64,000 nucleotides of DNA from contig JALHLU010000009.1 of NCBI GenBank assembly GCA_022844345.1, forward strand, positions 62,001-126,000. The letters are read 5' to 3'. The notes under the pieces are model-generated. The model saw only the letters and a program-made list of their open reading frames with translations, had not been told where the DNA came from and did not search any database. A program made the translations under genes and the position numbers. Shown in pieces: positions 42,322-50,509 of the stretch. Positions within the stretch are counted from its first letter, which is position 1. Each line of letters opens with the position of its first letter. This stretch comes from Hyphomonadaceae bacterium. Lineage in GTDB: Bacteria; Pseudomonadota; Alphaproteobacteria; Caulobacterales; Hyphomonadaceae.

Positions 42322-42861
42322 CTAGTTCGAAGGCGGCGCGACCGGGGCGCCCGGAACCATCGGCGCTTCCGTTGGCGCGGGGCCGGCTTCAGGCCATGCC
42401 GAGCGGACCTGTTCGATGGCTTTGGCGACAGCTTCCTGCGCGCGGCCGCCCATCAGCTCCTGGCTGGGCGCGAGAGCCGTGCTGATGTTCTCGCGAACAG
42501 CTTCGCCGCGCTTGGAGGCAAAGAACTCCACCAGCAGTTCGAGTTCCTTGACGTTGTAGGAGTCGACCAGACCTTTGACGGCGGATTCGTGCACCTCGGC
42601 CATGACCGGCTTCATGTTGCGTTCGATCGCCATGGCGGCCTGGACGAACTGATCCGGCAGAAGCGCGCCGGACATCATGGCCTGCTGGGCCTGCTGGGTC
42701 GCCAACTGGCGCATGCCTTCCTCGCCGGTGGGAATGAGCAGGCCGGAAGCGAGCAGTTTTTCAGCCAGACGGCGCTCGGCCAGCGGCATGCCGTCTTTCG
42801 CGGCCGGCTGGCATGCCCCCGCGAGGACAGTTCCCAGAAGGGCGAGAGCCATCATGCGCAT
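42322..42861 (-). CDS. DUF2059-like lipoprotein
   Basis: 179 residues from MRMMALALLGTVLAGACQPA, lipobox AGAC (Cys17); upstream in-frame extension rejected. The helical region ending KELELLVEFFASKRGEAVRE resembles the DUF2059 core (ELxxLxxFYxSPxGxxxxx), then AQEAVAKAIEQVRSAW and a proline-rich tail. Family proteins are periplasmic and of unknown function. Assignment to DUF2059 is tentative. Confidence 0.65.
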   Translation of the reverse strand: MRMMALALLGTVLAGACQPAAKDGMPLAERRLAEKLLASGLLIPTGEEGMRQLATQQAQQAMMSGALLPDQFVQAAMAIERNMKPVMAEVHESAVKGLVDSYNVKELELLVEFFASKRGEAVRENISTALAPSQELMGGRAQEAVAKAIEQVRSAWPEAGPAPTEAPMVPGAPVAPPSN

Positions 42862-42977
42862 GTCGAAATCCCGTTTCGGACAGAACCGTTGTGTCGCGCG
42901 AGCCTCTAAACCAGTCCGGGGCTGGCGCATAGTAGCTGCCGGGGCCGGTGCGGGGGCGATTTTGCCCCATTCCACGG

Positions 42978-43682
42978 CTAACCGGCTGGAAGAACCCGGC
43001 GGACCCCATCAGCCTCACCCACCAGGACCTCGCTGGCGTATCCGATGAAAAGTCCGTGTTCGACGACGCCGGGGACGTCATCAAGCAGCGCGGCAAGGCG
43101 CGCCGGGTCGGGAATTGCTCCGCACGAAATGTCGAGGATCAGGTGCCCACCATCGGTGTGGAGCAGGCTCTCACGCGTCGCCATGCGCCAGCTGGAGGAC
43201 GCCGTAGCGAGGCCGGCCGCTTCCAGCCGCAGGTGAATACGGCGGCGGGTGAGTTCGGAGGCGAACGGATTCACCTCCACCGGCAGCGGGAATTTGCCCA
43301 GCGTCGCCACTTCCTTGGAGGCGTCTGTTATCACGACCATCCGATCAGAAGCCTCGGCAATGATCTTCTCGCGCAGGAGCGCGGCGCCACCGCCCTTGAT
43401 GAGGTTCAGCGCAGGATCGAATTCATCGGCCCCGTCGATGGTGAGATCGATGCTCGACAGTTCGTCGGGCGAGACAATCCTGACCCCAAGCGAACGCGCC
43501 AGCCGGTCAGTAGCTTCCGATGTCGGTGTGCAGATGATTTTGAGCCCGGCCTTCACACGCTCGCCCAGCAACGTGACGAAGATCGCCGCCGTAGATCCGG
43601 TGCCAAGGCCAAGGATCATGTCCGGCTGAACAAGAGCGAGCGCAGCCTCGGCCGCGTTGCGTTTGGCTATGTCGGAGGACAA
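42978..43682 (-). CDS. rpiA: ribose-5-phosphate isomerase A
   Basis: 234 residues from a TTG giving MSSDIAKRNAAEAALALV, which matches the family N-terminus. An ATG nine codons earlier would overlap the upstream gene by 23 bases and adds MFPARRARP; both starts remain possible. Signatures: GLGTGSTAAIFV, DGADEFDPALNLIKGGGAAL with the catalytic acid, DASKEVATLGKFPLPVEV. Interconverts ribulose and ribose 5-phosphate, feeding prs. Follows the DUF6489 gene. Confidence 0.92.
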   Translation of the reverse strand: MSSDIAKRNAAEAALALVQPDMILGLGTGSTAAIFVTLLGERVKAGLKIICTPTSEATDRLARSLGVRIVSPDELSSIDLTIDGADEFDPALNLIKGGGAALLREKIIAEASDRMVVITDASKEVATLGKFPLPVEVNPFASELTRRRIHLRLEAAGLATASSSWRMATRESLLHTDGGHLILDISCGAIPDPARLAALLDDVPGVVEHGLFIGYASEVLVGEADGVRRVLPAG

Positions 43683-43686
43683 AGGC

Positions 43687-43944
43687 CTAGCTCTTCTTGC
43701 CGGGAACATCGCCGGTGGCGGCGCGGGCGCCGGCCGTCATCATCTGCATGAAGCTTTCGGAGGCCTGGCCGCCCATCGAGTACCACTGCTTGAGGTAGAA
43801 TTCGGGACTCACCAGCTCGACATTCTGCTCGATGCGCTGCTTCACAGCCTGCACCAGCGTGTCGTTGATCGGGGTGACATCGGGAAGCCCCAGAAACGCG
43901 CGGGCCTCTTCGGGGGTGCAATCCACGGTGATGTTGAGCTTCAT
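43687..43944 (-). CDS. DUF6489 family protein
   Basis: 85 residues, cytoplasmic, no membrane segment. Opens MKLNITVDCTPEEARAFLGL, then PINDTLVQAVKQRIEQNVEL and QWYSMGGQASESFMQMMTAG; this is the small conserved alphaproteobacterial family DUF6489, of unknown function. Some members sit beside phasin-like or polyhydroxyalkanoate genes, but here the neighbour is rpiA, four bases on. Confidence 0.75.
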   Translation of the reverse strand: MKLNITVDCTPEEARAFLGLPDVTPINDTLVQAVKQRIEQNVELVSPEFYLKQWYSMGGQASESFMQMMTAGARAATGDVPGKKS

Positions 43945-44076
43945 GCCCGCCTCCTCTGGCCAAAGTCATCTGAGCGGATTCCCGTGCGTTTGCATACCTC
44001 GGCTCGCGCGGATGATGCGGCGGGAGCCGAAATTGTCTGCGGGTTGATCGCATTGCGCTGCGCGGTCGGCTTTATT

Positions 44077-44116
44077 TTATCCGGGTATAATTGACGCGGC
44101 CATTTTACCCGGGTAA
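44077..44116 (+). promoter_or_regulatory. double palindromic operator upstream of DUF2239 gene
   Basis: A perfect 12-bp palindrome TTACCCGGGTAA (44105-44116) and a close copy TTATCCGGGTATAA (44077-44090) have centres 28 bases apart. Both lie just before the DUF2239 ATG at 44146 and share CCGGGTA half-sites. Regular double spacing suggests two adjacent binding sites for a dimeric repressor; the regulator is unknown. Confidence 0.5.
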
Positions 44117-44145
44117 TTTCACGCGCCCATACCGGAGCCCCCCCC

Positions 44146-44757
44146 ATGACCGCCACTTCCACCGCGATTGCATTCGACAACACCACACGCATTGCCATTG
44201 GCGCGCTGGCTGACGTCGCGCTGTTGATTCGAAGGCGCGCTGGCAAACCGACCCACGAGGGCGTCCACGTTTTCGACGCTGTGTCCGGCAAGCAGCTTTA
44301 CCTCGACCTGGGCGGATCGGACGCCGATATCTTCGCCCGCTACGCCGCACCCGGGGCTGAGGCGGCCGCGCGACCCGCGACAACAGCGAGCGACACGCCG
44401 CGCGGACCGGGGCGTCCGAAACTGGGAGTTGTGGCGCGCGAGGTCACGCTGCTGCCCCGGCACTGGGACTGGCTGAGCGCCCAGCCCGGCGGCGCCTCGG
44501 TCGCGTTGCGGAAACTGGTCGAGGATGCGCGGAAGACGCATGAGCAATCCGGCAACTTGCGTGCGACGCAGGAAGCAGCATATCGCTTCATGTCCGCCAT
44601 GGCCGGGGATTGGCGACACTTTGAAGAAGCCACGCGAGCCCTGTATGCCGGCGACGCAATGCGTTTCGGGGAGTTGACGGAGTCCTGGCCGCCGGACGTT
44701 CGTAACCACGCCCGCCAACTTGCCTTCCCTGCCGCATCTCCTCCCTCCGCGACCTGA
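44146..44757 (+). CDS. DUF2239 family protein
   Basis: 203 residues, soluble. N-terminal half FDNTTRIAIGALADVALLIR, then HEGVHVFDAVSGKQLYLDLG, a linker with GPGRPKLGVVAREVTLLPRH, and a C-terminal helical half containing FMSAMAGDWRHFEEATRALY and RFGELTESWPPDVR. This is the DUF2239 layout. The GRPKLGVVAREVTLLPRHW block resembles a small DNA-binding motif in the family. Function unknown. Preceded by a double palindrome and followed after 11 bases by a MATE exporter gene, so the two may respond to the same regulator. Confidence 0.8.
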   Translation: MTATSTAIAFDNTTRIAIGALADVALLIRRRAGKPTHEGVHVFDAVSGKQLYLDLGGSDADIFARYAAPGAEAAARPATTASDTPRGPGRPKLGVVAREVTLLPRHWDWLSAQPGGASVALRKLVEDARKTHEQSGNLRATQEAAYRFMSAMAGDWRHFEEATRALYAGDAMRFGELTESWPPDVRNHARQLAFPAASPPSAT

Positions 44758-44768
44758 CCGGATCCACT

Positions 44769-46160
44769 GTGACCGAAACCCCTGTGACTGCTGGGGCACC
44801 CCTTAAGGGCGCAAAGCCGCCTCGCGCGCTGATGATGACCTTCATCATCTTCCTTGCGCCGATGATGCTGTCGAACATCCTCCAGTCGTTGTCGGGGACG
44901 ATCAACAGCGTGTTCCTCGGCCACATGATCGGCGTGAAGGCGCTGGCGGCGGCGACGCAATTCTTTCCGATCATGTTCTTCATGATGGCGTTCGTGATCG
45001 GCCTTGGGGCCGGGGCATCGGTGCTGATCGGCCAGGCGCACGGCAAGGGCGACCGTGAGCGCGTTCTCGCCATTGCGGGCGCCTCGCTGGCGCTGGCGCT
45101 GACCTTCGGGGTCGTGGTCGCGATTGCCGGCGGCTTGCTGGCCGGGCCCCTGATGGCGGGACTGCAGACACCACCAGACATCATCGCGGATGCGACGCTC
45201 TATGCGCAGATCATGATGTTCTCGATGCCGCTGTTTTTCCTTTTCCTGCTGGCGACATCTATCCTGCGCGGGGTTGGCGATGCGGTGACGCCGCTGTGGA
45301 CGCTGGCGCTGTCGGCGGGGGTGAGCCTCCTGATCACGCCGCTGCTGATCACGGGCGCGATTGGCCTGCCGCCGCTCGGCGTTGCAAGCGCTGCGATTGC
45401 ATCCGCCATCTCGCTGCTGGTTGCGATGGCGTGGCTCGCATGGCGGTTGCTCCGCATGAAGCATGCGCTGGCGCCAACGCCGGACCTGCTGGCGCGCGTG
45501 AAGCTTGATCCGAAGGTGCTGAAGCTGGTCCTGCGGCTTGGCGTACCCACAGGCATCCAGATGGTGATCATCGCTGTCGCGGAGATCGCCCTGTTATGGA
45601 TGGTCAACGACCATGGCTCGAACGCGACGGCCGCGTATGGTGCGATCAACCAGATCCTCGCCTATGTACAGTTTCCGGCCATGTCGATCGGCATCACCGC
45701 CTCGATCCTCGGCGCGCAGGCCATCGGCGCAGGACGCCAGCACCAGCTCTGGGCCATCACCAAGACGGCGCTGATCCTGAACGCGATCATCACCGGCGGA
45801 GGCGTGCTGCTGGTCTACCTCCTGTCCGGGCGGATCGTGACGATGTTCATCGCCGACCCGTCTGTGGTCGCGATGACGCAGCGCCTGCTGCACATCGTAT
45901 TGTGGAGCGTCGTGATGTTTGGATTTGCAGTGGTGTTTTCCAGCATGATGCGTTCGTCAGGCACGGTGCTGGCGCCGACGTTCATCGGCATCTTCGCGAT
46001 CCTGGCGGTGGAGGTGCCGACAGCCTGGTTCCTCAGCCGCGCCATCGGCATCGACGGCATCTGGTGGGCCTATCCGGCCGCCTTCTGCGCAATGTTCATC
46101 ATGCAGGGTTCGTTCTACGGCCTCGTCTGGCGGCGCAAGACGATACGGGCGCTGGTCTGA
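44769..46160 (+). CDS. MATE family efflux transporter
   Basis: 463 residues from a GTG, twelve membrane segments in the two-lobe MATE arrangement. First half contains PMMLSNILQSLSGTINSVFLGHMIG and AFVIGLGAGASVLIGQAHGKGD; second half repeats the pattern (AYGAINQILAYVQFPAMSIG, ASILGAQAIGAGR). Na+- or H+-driven export of cationic drugs or metabolites. Likely cotranscribed with DUF2239. Confidence 0.9.
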   Translation: MTETPVTAGAPLKGAKPPRALMMTFIIFLAPMMLSNILQSLSGTINSVFLGHMIGVKALAAATQFFPIMFFMMAFVIGLGAGASVLIGQAHGKGDRERVLAIAGASLALALTFGVVVAIAGGLLAGPLMAGLQTPPDIIADATLYAQIMMFSMPLFFLFLLATSILRGVGDAVTPLWTLALSAGVSLLITPLLITGAIGLPPLGVASAAIASAISLLVAMAWLAWRLLRMKHALAPTPDLLARVKLDPKVLKLVLRLGVPTGIQMVIIAVAEIALLWMVNDHGSNATAAYGAINQILAYVQFPAMSIGITASILGAQAIGAGRQHQLWAITKTALILNAIITGGGVLLVYLLSGRIVTMFIADPSVVAMTQRLLHIVLWSVVMFGFAVVFSSMMRSSGTVLAPTFIGIFAILAVEVPTAWFLSRAIGIDGIWWAYPAAFCAMFIMQGSFYGLVWRRKTIRALV

Positions 46161-46259
46161 CAGCGATCCTATAGCGTGCCGATAGCGCGCGGACTGGTCA
46201 CGCACTCCCGGCGTGCTAGTGAGGGATGACACTGTCAGAAAATACCGGGAGACGACGTC

Positions 46260-47387
46260 ATGGCCCTCGAAAACCTTCAGCTCCGCAGCCTCATCAAGAA
46301 GAGCGGCGAACTTGAGCTCTCGCTTGCGAAACTGCCCGTGCCCGATCCCGCGCCGGACGAGATCGTGGTGCGGATCGAGGGAACGCCGATCAATCCTTCG
46401 GACCTTGGCCTGCTGATCGGCCCCGCCGATGTCTCGACGCTGAAGTCGACTGGCTCGGGCGACGATCTCGTAGTTACGGCCGCCGTGCCGGAAATGGCGA
46501 TGCGCGCCATGGCCGCCCGCGTCGGCGAGGCCTTGCCGGTAGGCAATGAGGGCGCGGGCACGGTAGTTGCCGCCGGCTCCTCGCCTGAAGCGCAGGCCCT
46601 GATGGGCAAGCTGGTCGCCATCCTCGGCGGCGAGATGTATGCGCGCTATCGCACCGTGAAGGCCAAGGCCGCGATGCCGCTGCCGGCTGGCGCGACGGCT
46701 GCCGACGGCGCTTCCTGCTTCGTGAACCCGCTGACGGCGCTCGCCATGGTCAAGACGATGCAGATGGAGGGCCACACCGCCCTCGTCCACACAGCAGCAG
46801 CATCGAACCTCGGACAGATGCTCAACAAGATCTGCCTCAAGGACGGCGTCAACCTCGTCAACATCGTGCGTTCGGACGAACAGGCGAAAATCCTCAAGGA
46901 CATCGGCGCGAAGTACATCGTCGACTCGTCCAAGCCGACCTTCATGGAGGACCTGATCGCAGCGCTTACCGCCACCGGCGCGACGCTAGCCTTCGACGCC
47001 ATCGGCGGGGGCAAGCTGGCCGGTCAGATTCTCGCGGCGATGGAAATCTCGCTTAACTCACGCCCCGGCGCCTACAGCCGCTATGGCTCGTCCACGCACA
47101 AGCAGGTCTATATCTACGGTCGCCTCAGCCTTGAGCCGACGATTCTCGGCGCGGCCTATGGCATGGCGTGGGGCGTGGGCGGCTTCCTGCTGACGCCGTT
47201 CCTGCAGAAGATCGGTCCGGCCGAAGGACAGAAACTGCGTGATCGCGTGGCGGCGGAGCTGAAGACGACTTTCGCGAGCCACTACACGAAGACGCTCTCG
47301 CTCCATCAGGCGCTCGATGTGGAAACCATCCGCGCCTACAACAAGAAGTCGACCGGCGAGAAATACCTGATCAACCCGAACGCCTGA
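46260..47387 (+). CDS. zinc-type alcohol dehydrogenase-like (MDR) protein
   Basis: 375 residues from ATG with GGGAGA upstream. MDR-superfamily fold: N-terminal GroES-like domain (PDEIVVRIEGTPINPSDLG, VGNEGAGTVVAAG) and a Rossmann nucleotide-binding domain (LVHTAAASNLGQML, AGQILAAMEIS). The catalytic and structural zinc cysteine clusters of classical alcohol dehydrogenases are absent, suggesting a quinone-oxidoreductase-like NADPH enzyme. Substrate unknown. Alone between the MATE gene and an acyl-CoA ligase gene, on the same strand as both. Confidence 0.85.
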   Translation: MALENLQLRSLIKKSGELELSLAKLPVPDPAPDEIVVRIEGTPINPSDLGLLIGPADVSTLKSTGSGDDLVVTAAVPEMAMRAMAARVGEALPVGNEGAGTVVAAGSSPEAQALMGKLVAILGGEMYARYRTVKAKAAMPLPAGATAADGASCFVNPLTALAMVKTMQMEGHTALVHTAAASNLGQMLNKICLKDGVNLVNIVRSDEQAKILKDIGAKYIVDSSKPTFMEDLIAALTATGATLAFDAIGGGKLAGQILAAMEISLNSRPGAYSRYGSSTHKQVYIYGRLSLEPTILGAAYGMAWGVGGFLLTPFLQKIGPAEGQKLRDRVAAELKTTFASHYTKTLSLHQALDVETIRAYNKKSTGEKYLINPNA

Positions 47388-47517
47388 CCAGCGCGGCAAT
47401 CGACCCTTCACGCCCCAGGCTTGCCGCACCCGCGATAAGCCTGCGGGCGAACGCCGCCTTTTCCTGAAGCGCCGGTATGCTAAGACGGCGCCGCAGGGGA
47501 AGGTGAAAAGCCGTCCG

Positions 47518-47531
47518 CCGCCAATTGGCGG
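47518..47531 (+). promoter_or_regulatory. perfect 14-bp palindrome upstream of acyl-CoA ligase gene
   Basis: CCGCCAATTGGCGG is its own reverse complement and lies 28 bases before the GTG start. It is a plausible operator (for example for a TetR- or GntR-type repressor) but could be chance; the palindrome contains a symmetrical CCAATTGG core. If a GTG at 47503 were the true start, the palindrome would lie inside the coding region. Confidence 0.35.
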
Positions 47532-47559
47532 AGCCCTGAAGGCGGGAAGGAAGACGCAA

Positions 47560-49251
47560 GTGATTACGAGAGAGCAGGCGCTGGAAGCGCTGACTGCGGC
47601 CGGTCAGCCGTACGAGATCGCAAACGTCGAGGCGATCGGGCGGAAGATCCGGGCATTCAAGAATGCGCCGCGCAATCTGCGCGAACTTTTCGCGGCCACT
47701 CGTAGCGACAAGGAATTCCTTGTCTATGAAGACGAGCGCTACACGTTCGAGCAGGTCTGGCAGCGCGCGTGCACGCTGGCCCATGCGCTGGCCAACGACT
47801 TTGGCGTGAAGAAGGGCGACCGCGTCGCCGTGGCCATGCGCAACTATCCGGAGTGGATCGCCAGCTACATGGCCGTGTCGTCCATCGGGGCGATGTTCGT
47901 CGCTATGAACGCGCTGTGGACCGCCGACGAGATGGCCTACGGCCTTACGATGTCGACACCCAAGCTGCTGATCGCAGACCAGGAAAGGCTGGATCGCCTC
48001 GCCTCGATGGCCAGCGCTCCCTCGGGCTTTGCGATTATCGGCGTACGCACAACAAAGCAGTCGCCCGCTGGCGCACAGGCGTGGGCCGACGTCGTTCGCG
48101 CGCCCTATCTGACCAGCATGCCGGATATCGATGTGGCGCCGGATGATGACTTGCAGATGCTGTTCACGTCGGGATCGACCGGACATCCCAAGGGCGCGGT
48201 CTCAACGCATCGCAACGTGATCCATGCCTTGATGTCGTGGGAGCTCGACCTGCAGGCAGCGTTCGCGACCGGGTTGCTGACGCCGCCGCCGGCTGATCCG
48301 CCGCCGCCGCAGTCGGTGATGCTGCTGGGCATCCCGCTGTTCCATGTCACTGGCCTGCTCTCCTGCTACATGGCCTGCTACCGGTACCAGCGGAAGCTGG
48401 TGATGATGTACAAATGGGACGTCGAAAAAGGCGCTGACGTCATCGAGCGGGAAGGCGTCACGCATATGACCGCGACGCCCGCCATCACCGGCGATCTCGT
48501 GGCCTTTTCGCGCCGGACCGGCCGCAAATTCCCGACGCTGATCACCATCGGCGGCGGCGGCGCATCGCGCGCGCCCGAACAGGTCCGCGCCATTGACGCC
48601 GTGTTCGAGAAGGCCTTCCCCGGCACGGGCTGGGGCATGACGGAAACCAACGCCATCGGCGTCGGCATTGCGTCCAGCGATTACCTGCGCAAACCGGAAA
48701 GCTCCGGCCGCGTGTCGGCTGTGCTCGACATCCGCGTGGTCGACGAGAGCAACCAGCCCGTGCCCACTGGCCAGCGCGGCGAGTTGCAGATCCGCGGCGC
48801 GTCGATCATGCGCGGCTACTACAACAATCCCAAAGCCAACGCCGAGAACTTCGTCGACGGCGACTGGTTCAAGACCGGAGACGTGGCCCTGATCGACGAG
48901 GAAGGCTTCGTCTTCATCGTCGACCGCATCAAGGACCTGGTGATCCGGGGCGGCGAGAATATCGGTTGTGGCGCTGTCGAGTATGCGCTGCAGGAACACC
49001 CGGCTGTGGAAGAGGCATGCGTCTATGGCGTGCCCGACGAACGGCTGGGCGAGGAAGTTGGTGCGACCCTTTATGTAAGCGCGCCGGTGACCGAGGCCGA
49101 ACTGCGCAGTTTCCTGGAGTCGCGGCTCGCGAAGTTCCAGATCCCCCGCTACTTCCGCCTTGAAACGCAACCGCTCCCCCGCGGCGCCACGGGCAAGATC
49201 CTCAAGAAGGATCTACGCGCGCAGGCCGCGAAGGAGCTGGCCAGGGTTTAG
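47560..49251 (+). CDS. class I adenylate-forming enzyme (acyl-CoA synthetase-like)
   Basis: 563 residues from GTG giving MITREQALEALTAAGQPYEI, with a purine-rich GGAAGGAAG about 8 bases upstream; a GTG at 47503 would add 19 residues encoded over the upstream palindrome. AMP-binding motif FTSGSTGHPKG, GWGMTETNAIG, the hinge/adenine motif KTGDVALIDEEGF and the C-terminal catalytic lysine region GATGKILKKDL. Activates a carboxylate (fatty or aryl acid) as acyl-AMP and probably then as CoA ester; substrate not predictable. Confidence 0.88.
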   Translation: MITREQALEALTAAGQPYEIANVEAIGRKIRAFKNAPRNLRELFAATRSDKEFLVYEDERYTFEQVWQRACTLAHALANDFGVKKGDRVAVAMRNYPEWIASYMAVSSIGAMFVAMNALWTADEMAYGLTMSTPKLLIADQERLDRLASMASAPSGFAIIGVRTTKQSPAGAQAWADVVRAPYLTSMPDIDVAPDDDLQMLFTSGSTGHPKGAVSTHRNVIHALMSWELDLQAAFATGLLTPPPADPPPPQSVMLLGIPLFHVTGLLSCYMACYRYQRKLVMMYKWDVEKGADVIEREGVTHMTATPAITGDLVAFSRRTGRKFPTLITIGGGGASRAPEQVRAIDAVFEKAFPGTGWGMTETNAIGVGIASSDYLRKPESSGRVSAVLDIRVVDESNQPVPTGQRGELQIRGASIMRGYYNNPKANAENFVDGDWFKTGDVALIDEEGFVFIVDRIKDLVIRGGENIGCGAVEYALQEHPAVEEACVYGVPDERLGEEVGATLYVSAPVTEAELRSFLESRLAKFQIPRYFRLETQPLPRGATGKILKKDLRAQAAKELARV

Positions 49252-49266
49252 CGTATCAGGCTCTGT

Positions 49267-49353
49267 CTAGTTTTCGCGGAGCAGGATTGCGCCTGCTTCG
49301 CCGTCGCTCTTGATGGCGACCAGTGGAACGAGGAAGTCGAGAAGGCTTTTCAT
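49267..49353 (-). CDS. candidate 28-residue hydrophobic small protein
   Basis: A complete frame ATG to TAG on the minus strand, encoding a mostly hydrophobic N-terminal half (MKSLLDFLVPLVAI) and a polar C-terminus (KSDGEAGAILLREN). AGGAG lies eight bases before the ATG, and third codon positions are about 70% G or C as in neighbouring genes. It occupies the otherwise empty stretch between the acyl-CoA ligase and the VOC gene. No database check was possible; it could be a small membrane protein or chance. Confidence 0.35.
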   Translation of the reverse strand: MKSLLDFLVPLVAIKSDGEAGAILLREN

Positions 49354-49483
49354 CGGGGAGGCTCCTGTGCGGTTTACCGCTTCTAGTGTGCTTCAGATGG
49401 CCCCTCACCCTTCCCGTTCAACGCGCCCGTGTATCAGTCTTTCCGAAGCGTGGGTTCAGCCTGGCTGAGGTTTGACGCCCGGG

Positions 49484-49927
49484 TCATTCGTAGCTCACCA
49501 CCTCAATCTCGACCCCGCCCCTGTCGCGAAAGTAGAAGCGGCGGCCGGGTTCGTAGTCGGCGTGTGCGTAGGGTTCGTAGCCTGCCGCGCGGACTTTTGT
49601 CTCTGTCGCGGAAATGTCCCTCACGCACACGCCGACATGGTTGGGCTGCCCCACGCCTGCGGCCTCGGAGAGGCCTTCAGGCGGCGTGTAGAGCGCCACA
49701 TATGTTCCGTCCGTGCCGACATGGATTGAGCGGCCGCCAGACTTGGCGGGGCCTTCCCAGCGAATGTGCCAGCCAAACACCTGGCAGAAGAGGTCTGCCG
49801 TCTCGCGCGCCGAGGATGTGGTGACGTTCACATGCTCGAGCACTGCCTGCCCTGCCGCCGCATCCAGCACGTCCTGCATGCCGGCTCCCGGGAAAGTTCT
49901 GGGGAAGGTCGCCGCCGTATCAGCCAT
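49484..49927 (-). CDS. VOC family (glyoxalase/dioxygenase fold) protein, SoxR-controlled
   Basis: 147 residues from the ATG with AAGGG seven bases upstream; a GTG seven codons earlier is possible. Paired beta-alpha-beta-beta-beta units of the vicinal-oxygen-chelate fold: LEHVNVTTSSARETADLF with FGWHIRWEG, and NHVGVCVRDISATETKV with FRDRGGVEIEVV. Metal-ligand positions are in LEHVNV, in VALYTPPEG and at the terminal glutamate. Could be a glyoxalase, a bleomycin/fosfomycin-type resistance protein or a dioxygenase. A SoxR-box promoter reads into it, implying induction by redox-cycling compounds. Confidence 0.85.
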   Translation of the reverse strand: MADTAATFPRTFPGAGMQDVLDAAAGQAVLEHVNVTTSSARETADLFCQVFGWHIRWEGPAKSGGRSIHVGTDGTYVALYTPPEGLSEAAGVGQPNHVGVCVRDISATETKVRAAGYEPYAHADYEPGRRFYFRDRGGVEIEVVSYE

Positions 49928-49983
49928 TGTCAGACCCTTCGTTTGCACCCGTCTTCTCGCGGGTTGATTTCCGATGGGGATGA

Positions 49984-50014
49984 GTCGTAACTCCTCAAGT
50001 TAAGTTGAGGTCAA
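49984..50014 (-). promoter_or_regulatory. SoxR-controlled promoter with SoxR box in a 19-bp spacer
   Basis: On the minus strand, -35 TTGACC (complement of 50009-50014) and -10 TACGAC (complement of 49984-49989) are separated by exactly 19 bases, the overlong spacer of MerR-family promoters. Within it lies the SoxR box CCTCAAGTTAAGTTGAGG (49993-50010), which differs from the E. coli soxS box (as I recall it) at one base. Transcription reads towards the VOC gene. The same box lies about 17 bases before the soxR ATG on the other strand, so SoxR may also affect its own gene. Confidence 0.85.
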
Positions 50015-50026
50015 GGGATTTTTTCG

Positions 50027-50500
50027 ATGCCGGATTCCGCCCTCGCTGTCGCCAATCAGCTGATGACAATTGGCGATCTTGCCGAGCGTACCGGCCTCGC
50101 TGTCTCGGCCATCCGCTTCTACGAGACCAAGGGACTGGTGACGCCTGCGCGCAACGCCGGCGGACAGCGGCGCTACCTCCGCTCGGACATACGCCGGCTA
50201 TCGTTCGTACAGATCGCCCAGCAATTGGGATTTTCGATCGAGGATATCCGCATCGCGCTCGCCACCCTGCCCGCCGGCCGCACGCCGACGCAGAAGGACT
50301 GGGAGAAGATCAGCCGCAACTTCCATGGCAAGCTGGAGGAACGCATCCAGCGCATGACGCGCCTGCGCGATTACCTGGAAGGCTGCATCGGTTGTGGCTG
50401 CCTCAGCATGAAGAAGTGTGCGCTGGTGAACCCGGCAGACGGCTTGCGGAAATATGGCGCGGGCCCGCGCTCTGTCCTTGGCGACAAGCTGAAGCGCTAA
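50027..50500 (+). CDS. soxR: redox-sensitive transcriptional activator SoxR
   Basis: 157 residues, with AAGGGA upstream of the ATG. MerR-type winged helix-turn-helix (MTIGDLAERTGLAVSAIRFY), the dimerisation helix, and the [2Fe-2S] cysteine cluster Cys120, Cys123, Cys125 and Cys131 (CIGCGCLSMKKC), the same spacing as E. coli SoxR. Oxidation or one-electron modification of the cluster untwists the target promoter. The target is presumably the divergent VOC gene, which carries the SoxR box; no soxS homologue is near, as usual outside enterics. Confidence 0.95.
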   Translation: MPDSALAVANQLMTIGDLAERTGLAVSAIRFYETKGLVTPARNAGGQRRYLRSDIRRLSFVQIAQQLGFSIEDIRIALATLPAGRTPTQKDWEKISRNFHGKLEERIQRMTRLRDYLEGCIGCGCLSMKKCALVNPADGLRKYGAGPRSVLGDKLKR

Positions 50501-50509
50501 GGATCGCGC

